Of a DNA stretch of 22,519 nucleotides, positions 14,699-20,025 are shown one piece after another. Made by a program: the position numbers and the translations under genes. The notes beneath the pieces are model-generated. The model did no database searches, was not told where the DNA came from, and saw only the letters and a program-made list of their open reading frames with translations. Source of the DNA: Chloroflexota bacterium (lineage in GTDB: Bacteria; Chloroflexota; Ktedonobacteria; Ktedonobacterales; Ktedonobacteraceae). The DNA lies in NCBI GenBank assembly GCA_005881495.1, contig VBHI01000055.1, forward strand, positions 1-22,519, in the 5' to 3' direction. Position 1 is the stretch's first letter. Every line of letters starts with the position of its first letter.

Positions 14699-15520
14699 CT
14701 ACTCTGCCGCGCTATAGCCTTGCGCCCTCGCCTCATCCTCGGAGACGAAGAAGATGGTCTCTTGCGCGCTCTCGCCGGGTAATTTCTCCAAAGGATAGTA
14801 GCGTTTTGTACCGACAACGCCTGCAAAAGCGGCATTGGCGGGAACTTCGACCGCTTTTGCGCTATTTACGCCAACGGTCTGCATTGTCGCTGCGGAGTTT
14901 CCTTCATTGTCCAGGTGAAGGATTTCGTCTGCAGGCTTTCCGGGCCGCCCTTGTCCCAGGCTACTTGCGCCATTCAAGTTTTGCTGCTGCGGCAATTCAA
15001 TCTGCCCTTCTTCCTCGTCGGCACTTTGTTTACCCAGGCGTTTGCGTAACAATACAAACGTAATAACAGCAGCAGCAACCATGCCAAGGCTAAAGCCCAG
15101 GACCGTCCAGAATGTGCCGCTTCGCTTGCGAAGAGGCTGCAAGAGCTGATCGCCGCGTTCGGCCATTACATGCGTGACCTGGCTGCCACGTTCGGTTAAA
15201 TCGCGCGTTACCTGACCACCACGATCGGCCAGTACGTGTCTGGCCTGGCTGCCACGTTCGGTCAAATCGCGTGTAACTTGACCCCCGCGCTTAAATAGAC
15301 CATAACTCCAGTCACGGCCAGTTGCGCTCAGCTGCTTTATGGTCGTATTCATACCGGCGCGCTGGGCAGTATCTGTCGCTGTAGTGAATAGTATTTCTTG
15401 ACGCTTACGCAAGAAATACTTGATGTTCGAAGCGATGGAGGCGAAGAAGGTCAGTGAAAGAAGACCTACGCGCAACCAGCGACCAGTGTTTGTTTTAGTA
15501 TGCAAATGTTCATTTTTCAT
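14699..15520 (-). CDS. Two-TM membrane protein with five 11-residue repeats, unknown function
   Basis: A 273-residue protein. A hydrophobic segment lies at ~15-35 (RWLRVGLLSLTFFASIASN). Residues 78-132 are five tandem 11-mers of the form R-G-[GSD]-Q-[VAL]-x-x-x-[LM]-[TAR]-[EDK], predicted amphipathic helix. A second TM is at ~136-158 (FWTVLGFSLGMVAAAVITFV) and is followed by RKR. The C-terminal ~35 residues (TKRYYPLEKLP, then TIFFVSEDEARAQGYSAA) resemble the Ada-like or 'sunset' motif that usually ends F-x-[ST]-E-x-E-A-x-x-A-G-Y, but without its cysteine and histidine ligands. ATG 15520 has a near-perfect AAGGAGGAG site, so strong translation is expected. It may be an envelope or LEA/YtxH-like stress protein; this is a guess from architecture. 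Confidence 0.65.
   Translation of the reverse strand: MKNEHLHTKTNTGRWLRVGLLSLTFFASIASNIKYFLRKRQEILFTTATDTAQRAGMNTTIKQLSATGRDWSYGLFKRGGQVTRDLTERGSQARHVLADRGGQVTRDLTERGSQVTHVMAERGDQLLQPLRKRSGTFWTVLGFSLGMVAAAVITFVLLRKRLGKQSADEEEGQIELPQQQNLNGASSLGQGRPGKPADEILHLDNEGNSAATMQTVGVNSAKAVEVPANAAFAGVVGTKRYYPLEKLPGESAQETIFFVSEDEARAQGYSAAE
15125..15289 (-). repeat. Five tandem 33-base (11-codon) repeats inside a membrane protein gene
   Basis: The encoded units are RGGQVTRDLTE, RGSQARHVLAD, RGGQVTRDLTE, RGSQVTHVMAE and RGDQLLQPLRK. Units 1 and 3 are identical at protein level, and units 1-2 and 3-4 look like a 66-base duplication. An 11-residue period suits a long right-handed or LEA-like amphipathic helix. 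Confidence 0.75.
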
Positions 15521-15613
15521 ATTCTAACTCCTCCTTGTGCTTTGTCCGCTAAAGGCCTGTTGATCCTTCTGGGCGAAAATAGGGAAACACGCTAAAGGGT
15601 TTGACAAAGAAAT

Positions 15614-15633
15614 AGGCGCGATTTGTCGCGCCT
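15614..15633. repeat. 8-bp perfect hairpin AGGCGCGA-TTTG-TCGCGCCT
   Basis: A GC-rich stem with a four-base loop, about 95 bases upstream of the 15520 start on the minus strand. TTTG follows on the plus strand and ATTTC on the minus. It could be a weak terminator of upstream minus-strand transcription or a leader structure. Confidence 0.35.
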
Positions 15634-15894
15634 TTGCAACAGACCTGTCTATCTTCCGGTTATAGTATGTCAGGTTGCGTCACTCTATGTCAAGAAAGGA
15701 ATGGCTCTTATTACGCTATATGCCATGAAATTTGGCCGGGGCATATCATCACAGTCGTAGGGGCGGGAGAGGTGAGGAGTGGAGAGGGGACGCTTGCGTC
15801 GCCCATGGGGGGCAGGTGCGAAGCGGCAGGGAAACAGGACGCCGGGCGACCCAGGGGTCCCCACCCTTCTTCACTGCTCGTTTCACATTAGCTA
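15634..15894. other. G-rich intergenic stretch without a supported gene
   Basis: The plus strand from ~15757 to 15790 is almost all purine with several GG, GGG and GGGG runs (GTAGGGGCGGGAGAGG and GGAGTGGAGAGGGG). GC-rich short dyads follow up to ~15870. The plus-strand frame through here (15634-15891) has atypical composition and no ribosome binding site, so I do not call it a gene. It may be a dispersed repeat or a structured spacer with four-strand potential. Confidence 0.35.
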
Positions 15895-16371
15895 TTATTC
15901 TTCGGTGGCGGCCTCACTCAATCGCAACACGAGGCGACAGAAGTGAAGCATGGCAGCAGCAAACTCTAAATAGGCAGCATCGCTGGCTGCGGCCTGTTGC
16001 GTTACCGATGCACGGCGGCGTAACGCGCGTAAGACGACCAATACATCCTCTTTGAGCGATGGATCAAGATCACCACGCTGCATCAGGCGAACTACTTGTA
16101 TGACAATGGACTCAACTTCGCGCCGCATTAAGCGTAGATCACTTAACCAGGCATCCTCATCCTCATCTATGCTGCTATTACTTGCTCTCCCCCAGATGAA
16201 TGCATCTGTGGACTGCGTTTGCCGTTTGGAGTCTTTCTTCTCTCGAAAGGGAAGTATCTCCTGTTGATGGTCTTCATGTACGTATGTCGGTCCGAGGTGA
16301 GTCCTGGGTTCTTCCAACGTCACCCCTAGCTCACGGAGTAGCACTGCCAGTTCATCTTCCCAGCTAGCCAT
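15895..16371 (-). CDS. Hypothetical helical protein
   Basis: A 158-residue protein from ATG 16371 (starting MASWEDELAVLLRELGVTLE), preceded by AAGGAAGG at a suitable distance. An upstream in-frame start (16398) gives nine more residues but has no site. A charged, disordered middle (~45-75) separates a short N-terminal helix from a C-terminal all-helical region (~80-158: WLSDLRLMRREVESIVIQVV, then LKEDVLVVLRALRRR and a final AYLEFAAAMLHFCRLVLRL). There is no TM, signal peptide or known motif. It has its own promoter with a palindrome in the spacer. I recognise no family. Confidence 0.6.
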   Translation of the reverse strand: MASWEDELAVLLRELGVTLEEPRTHLGPTYVHEDHQQEILPFREKKDSKRQTQSTDAFIWGRASNSSIDEDEDAWLSDLRLMRREVESIVIQVVRLMQRGDLDPSLKEDVLVVLRALRRRASVTQQAAASDAAYLEFAAAMLHFCRLVLRLSEAATEE

Positions 16372-16449
16372 AGAGCACCTTCCTTGTAGAACAACCAAGC
16401 AAATGAAATAGCGGTTGGTATCACCTTCGTGGCCCGAAACCTTATTCGC

Positions 16450-16478
16450 AGTGTAACATAGTGTGTCACACTTGTAAA
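16450..16478 (-). promoter_or_regulatory. Promoter of the helical hypothetical with a palindromic operator in the spacer
   Basis: On the minus strand TTTACA (16473-16478) and TACACT (16450-16455) are 17 bases apart. The spacer contains the perfect palindrome AGTGTG-A-CACACT (16460-16472), well placed for a repressor to block RNA polymerase. The leader would be about 72 bases. Confidence 0.5.
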
Positions 16479-16502
16479 TGGCCCAAAAAGGTCAGGAAGT
16501 GC

Positions 16503-17258
16503 TTAATTTTTCTTTGCCGGCGGTGTCAGTGTAAATGCTTTGTCGACATTAATGTCACCGTGGAAGCTGAAAGATTTCAACCCTTTGATGGCGCTGGCGT
16601 TGATGCTCAGATCAATAGTGGGGCTGTAACCGCTTTGCTTCTGGATAAGAATAGTGTACGAAGGTTGTCCATTCACTTTCTTTACCACGTGGGGAACATA
16701 CCATGAAAGTGAGATATAGGAGATGCAGTTCTTCGGCGTCTCCGTGAGACCTCCCCACATCGCGCGACCCGCTAAATCGCTCCTCAGTGCTGTTGGTGAG
16801 CCAAGGCTGTCGATCACCCAGGGTGTATTGAATCCGCCCCGCAGGCCCAGAGAATAATTCCCACTGGGACAGTAACGAGCGTTGCTTGGAAAGGATGAAC
16901 TATACTGGCTGCACCCCGTCGGTACAGGTGTTGAACCACCTCGCTTTGGTGACGGCCCCCTTGATCTGGGTCTGCAGAGCGGTCTTCCTGTGTCAAAACC
17001 ATCACCGCTGATGAATTGAGCGTTCCTGGGAGCATAGACGCGAATATAATCGGCATAGGTATCGAAGCCGTAGACAGGCCCTCTTTGCTGGTAATTGAGA
17101 GTGATAGTCAGGTTATGCGTCGCTCCGCCATGAGCGTCCAGCGTCACGGAGTCTTGCTCGGTGGTATGCACATACTGGCTGGCTTTGCTGATACTGATGT
17201 TCGCTTGCACGGATATAAAACCGTCCTGCTTATCGAACGTATCGATCGAGCCGCTCAA
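16503..17258 (-). pseudogene. DUF4012 protein, 3' fragment after frameshift
   Basis: This frame continues the upstream DUF4012 gene. Coherent sequence can be followed upstream of the nominal TTG start (17258) as NPAAEAWLAEHGLSGSIDTF, the typical link before FISVQANISISKASQYV, so the true join is near 17300. The rest is the beta-rich C-terminal part of DUF4012 proteins (ATHNLTITLNYQQRG, YADYIRVYAPRNAQF, GDGFDTGRPL) with Cys pairs, ending TLTPPAKKN. It has no ribosome binding site or signal of its own, and would probably not be made alone unless by frameshifting. No slippery heptamer is visible at the overlap. Confidence 0.7.
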
Positions 17259-19717
17259 GCCATGCTCAGCCAGCCATGCTTCTGCTGCTGGATTACCTTT
17301 GCATGACGTACACGGTCAAGCATCAATTTGCCAAGTGTCGAAGTAAAAGCTTTACGACCAGCATGAGAATAATCTCCGCTGATCTGTTTCTCTCGTGCGA
17401 TAGCCGAGAAGTCTTGTTGATAGTAGTGGAGGCGCTCTTCTAAGTTCTTTGAAGTTATCGTCTCGTTATATCCTGGTACTTTGATCGGGCCAATAACGTC
17501 CAGGATATGTCCAATGAGCGTGGGTGTGAAGGCGATATCGCCATCAATCGGTCCCCCGCCCTCATCCTGGTAGAGCTGCATTGTCATACGCGCAGTAGTG
17601 GGGAAATCGCCGGACAGGTTCGAGTCGCGTACGCCCCAGTTTCCAAAATTCATCCAGCCATATCCCGGAGGTGCGGTACGCCCAATAGCCGTGCCATTTT
17701 CAGCATAGTCGATAAGCGTGACATCTTTCAGCGTAAAGGGGGACATACGGCCGTCCTGTATCTGCAAAATGCCGTATTGTCCGGTGAAACCACCGCCCGG
17801 TCGTATTTCTGCCCTGTCCATTGTCTGTACCAGGTAACGGCGCTGCTGGCCTGCACCCAGTAACCAGGCAGCTATACCAATCAATCCCTGGGCCTGCACG
17901 ATCATATCTCGCGCATTTGGCAACAAGTCCAGGACGGAAACGAGTTGCTGTTTCTGTTTATCGCTGATAGGTATATCTTTGATGGATACCTGGCTCATTT
18001 GCTCTTGAATATCGTCGATGTAGTAGAGGGCATGAACCATTGCACCTTCAATGGCAGTAACATCTGCAACACTGATAACGGGCTTGGTGGACCCGCTGGA
18101 GAGAGGCAAACCATGGATGATGTTTGCGCCGATAAGAGCAATGCCACTCAGCTCATTCCCCATGCGTGAGACGTCCAGAGCGACCTGCACCAGCCTTTGC
18201 GCCATGTCCAGTTTATTCGTATACTGTGGCGCGAATTGCGTAATGGCAGCCTGGACATCAGTGCGATTCACCAGTTGTTGCAATTGCACGAAATCACCTT
18301 CCGCCGCCTTAAACTCGATTTGTGCCTGTTGTAAATTATTTGCGTTAAGTGCTGCTGTCGGATCGCTCTTTGAGATAGGGAGTAAACTTTTTACCTTCAG
18401 CAGGTGATTGATCCCATCGTGCGCGATGCCACTGATATTATTATAGGCACTATAGGCGGCGAATCCCGCGCTTACAGGTACCAGGATAAAGAGCAAAATT
18501 GTGGCGATTACGGCTAAGCTGATAAATTGTAATGAACGCCACTTTATATGGTGAGTGTGTTCATCGCGCAGCCAGCGCTTGCGTACCATGCGTCGCTGTA
18601 GCGCTACCTTCCTGGCGTTGGTATCGTTTCGTCTGATGTACGCTGGCGCAAATGGCACGAGGGTAGTGTTAGAGCGAGCGGGCAGCAGCGTCTGCTCCTC
18701 TGCATGACCATTCAGAGCTGGAAGCCCTGTCCTCTCCTCTTCATGTACGTCGTCTGTTATTCTTACTGCCACAACAATTGCATTTCGCGCGTCGGAAGGT
18801 ACTGGAACGTTATCGTGGGGTTCACCATCGCTATCGTTGAGGTGCTCTGTTATTGTTTCTTCGCCGTCTAGAAGGACAGGTTCTGTCTCCAGAGTTGTTT
18901 CGTCGACAATTGTCTCGTCCTGGTCCGGGGAAACCTCTTCTATCTGCTCAGGCTCTGCAATTTCCTCATTGTCACCAGCGGCAAGCATGTCTGCTTCTAA
19001 GGTTGCTTCCTCGATCACATGCCCCACCTCCACATCTCCCTCTTCCGCATCGATAATTTCCTCTTCCATAGTAGCAGAGGTATGCTCAGCTTCCTGTGAT
19101 GCGGCAGGAATCTCTTCTTCCTCTTCCGTCAATGGCACTAGTGTACCAGTAGGTTCATCGAAAGAGGCAGAGTCTTCTACCGTCGCTTCTTCATGAGCCA
19201 GCAGGGGTGCTAATGTGACGGTAGGTTCATCCTTGCTGTCAAGTATTTCTTCATCCGCGAGGGGAGCCGTTGTATCTGCCTCTGTAGAGGTAGGGCCTGC
19301 CGAACATTCCGTGAGGGTCTGCGTGCTTTCTTCAGCTATTTCAGGTAATGCAGGTATTTCAGCCGCCTCTTCGGTAGCAGGTTGAGGAGAATGATCTGCA
19401 ACATTGGCGCCAGGAAGCAAAGCACGAAATCCCCAGGGAGTGCCATCTGGATCCAGCATCAAACATCGTTCAACCAGTTGCATGAGACTCTCAGACGAAA
19501 TATGGTTCAGCTGCGAAATTTCATCGATGGTGGCTTCGGTTGTAAAGTACTCTTTAATAGCGGATTTACGTTTATAATATTTTTTCTTTGCTCGCGCGCT
19601 TAGTGATGAGATATTTTCTTCCTGCCAGGAAGAGATGTCGCGCATCCGCTTAGCGAATTTCGGAGTGTTTCCCACTCGTGCTCCAGGCAAGGCGCACCTC
19701 CGCGGTTCTATGTACAT
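17255..19717 (-). CDS. DUF4012 membrane protein, 5' portion of a frameshifted gene, with transposase-like N-terminal domain
   Basis: The 820 residues of this frame include: ~45-110, a helix-turn-helix-like region (KRKSAIKEYFTTEATIDEIS, then LMQLVERCLMLDPDGTPWGF) resembling the N-terminal domain of Ktedonobacteria transposase/integrase proteins; ~115-330, an acidic, Glu/Thr-rich disordered stretch; a basic patch (RRMVRKRWLRDE); a TM at ~392-421 (ISLAVIATILLFILVPVSAG); then an outer DUF4012 domain with its signature GQQRRYLVQTMDRAEIRPGGGF. The family is widespread in Gram-positive-type bacteria and its function is unknown. After LGKLMLDRVRHAK the frame degenerates into VIQQQKHGWLSMA and stops, while the family sequence resumes in another frame. 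About 20-25 residues expected at this point seem missing. ATG 19717 has no clear ribosome binding site. Confidence 0.75.
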   Translation of the reverse strand: MYIEPRRCALPGARVGNTPKFAKRMRDISSWQEENISSLSARAKKKYYKRKSAIKEYFTTEATIDEISQLNHISSESLMQLVERCLMLDPDGTPWGFRALLPGANVADHSPQPATEEAAEIPALPEIAEESTQTLTECSAGPTSTEADTTAPLADEEILDSKDEPTVTLAPLLAHEEATVEDSASFDEPTGTLVPLTEEEEEIPAASQEAEHTSATMEEEIIDAEEGDVEVGHVIEEATLEADMLAAGDNEEIAEPEQIEEVSPDQDETIVDETTLETEPVLLDGEETITEHLNDSDGEPHDNVPVPSDARNAIVVAVRITDDVHEEERTGLPALNGHAEEQTLLPARSNTTLVPFAPAYIRRNDTNARKVALQRRMVRKRWLRDEHTHHIKWRSLQFISLAVIATILLFILVPVSAGFAAYSAYNNISGIAHDGINHLLKVKSLLPISKSDPTAALNANNLQQAQIEFKAAEGDFVQLQQLVNRTDVQAAITQFAPQYTNKLDMAQRLVQVALDVSRMGNELSGIALIGANIIHGLPLSSGSTKPVISVADVTAIEGAMVHALYYIDDIQEQMSQVSIKDIPISDKQKQQLVSVLDLLPNARDMIVQAQGLIGIAAWLLGAGQQRRYLVQTMDRAEIRPGGGFTGQYGILQIQDGRMSPFTLKDVTLIDYAENGTAIGRTAPPGYGWMNFGNWGVRDSNLSGDFPTTARMTMQLYQDEGGGPIDGDIAFTPTLIGHILDVIGPIKVPGYNETITSKNLEERLHYYQQDFSAIAREKQISGDYSHAGRKAFTSTLGKLMLDRVRHAKVIQQQKHGWLSMA

Positions 19718-19823
19718 GAATTACGTTTTTATCTTTTGATGAGAACTGTGTGTTCTGCGGTTTGAGGTTGTGAAACTGTTGTCGTTCTTGTTGTAACCTA
19801 CCCCCCAGGTAAAAGTCAAGTAA

Positions 19824-19852
19824 ACTATATCACACTTCAGTGATTTTCTAAA
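19824..19852 (-). promoter_or_regulatory. Candidate extended -10 promoter of the DUF4012 gene
   Basis: On the minus strand TTTAGA (19847-19852), 17 bases, then TATAGT (19824-19829) with an upstream TG one base away (TGATATAGT). The spacer holds CACTGAAGTG and the octamer AAGTGTGA, which also occurs in the promoter spacer of the hypothetical gene at 16450-16478. The leader to ATG 19717 would be ~100 bases. Confidence 0.45.
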
Positions 19853-19968
19853 GTAAGCAGTCGGCCTTTTTTCTCCACCCCTTTTTCTCCACTCAATAAT
19901 AGATGACGACTGAAATCAGTAATATGTTGCACCCACCTGGAAAATAGCATAGATAGGACATACGAAAT

Positions 19969-19996
19969 AGAGGGGTGTTTTTCATAGCATCCCTCT
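19969..19996 (-). terminator. Hairpin downstream of the aminopeptidase gene
   Basis: AGAGGGGTG (19969-19977) pairs with CATCCCTCT (19988-19996) with one mismatch around a 10-base loop, 30 bases after the minus-strand stop at 20026. Only ATTTC follows, so it is a weak candidate. Confidence 0.4.
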
Positions 19997-20025
19997 AAAT
20001 ACTATCGTTGTGAGCGGTCAAAATG

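Larger units (their letters stand above)
19718..20025. other. Intergenic region upstream of the DUF4012 gene
   Basis: About 308 bases holding a minus-strand promoter and a hairpin after the aminopeptidase stop, both listed separately. It also has a short direct repeat TTTTTCTCCAC twice at ~19867-19895. No coding frame is convincing. Confidence 0.5.

Noticed and set aside
15634..15891. Plus-strand 85-residue frame upstream of the membrane-protein gene
   Set aside because: No ribosome binding site, Gly/Arg/Ser-heavy translation of a purine-rich tract, and no resemblance to a protein family.
17250..17305. Programmed -1 frameshifting in the DUF4012 gene
   Set aside because: No X-XXY-YYZ slippery heptamer at the overlap, and family residues appear to be missing at the join, which fits mutation better.
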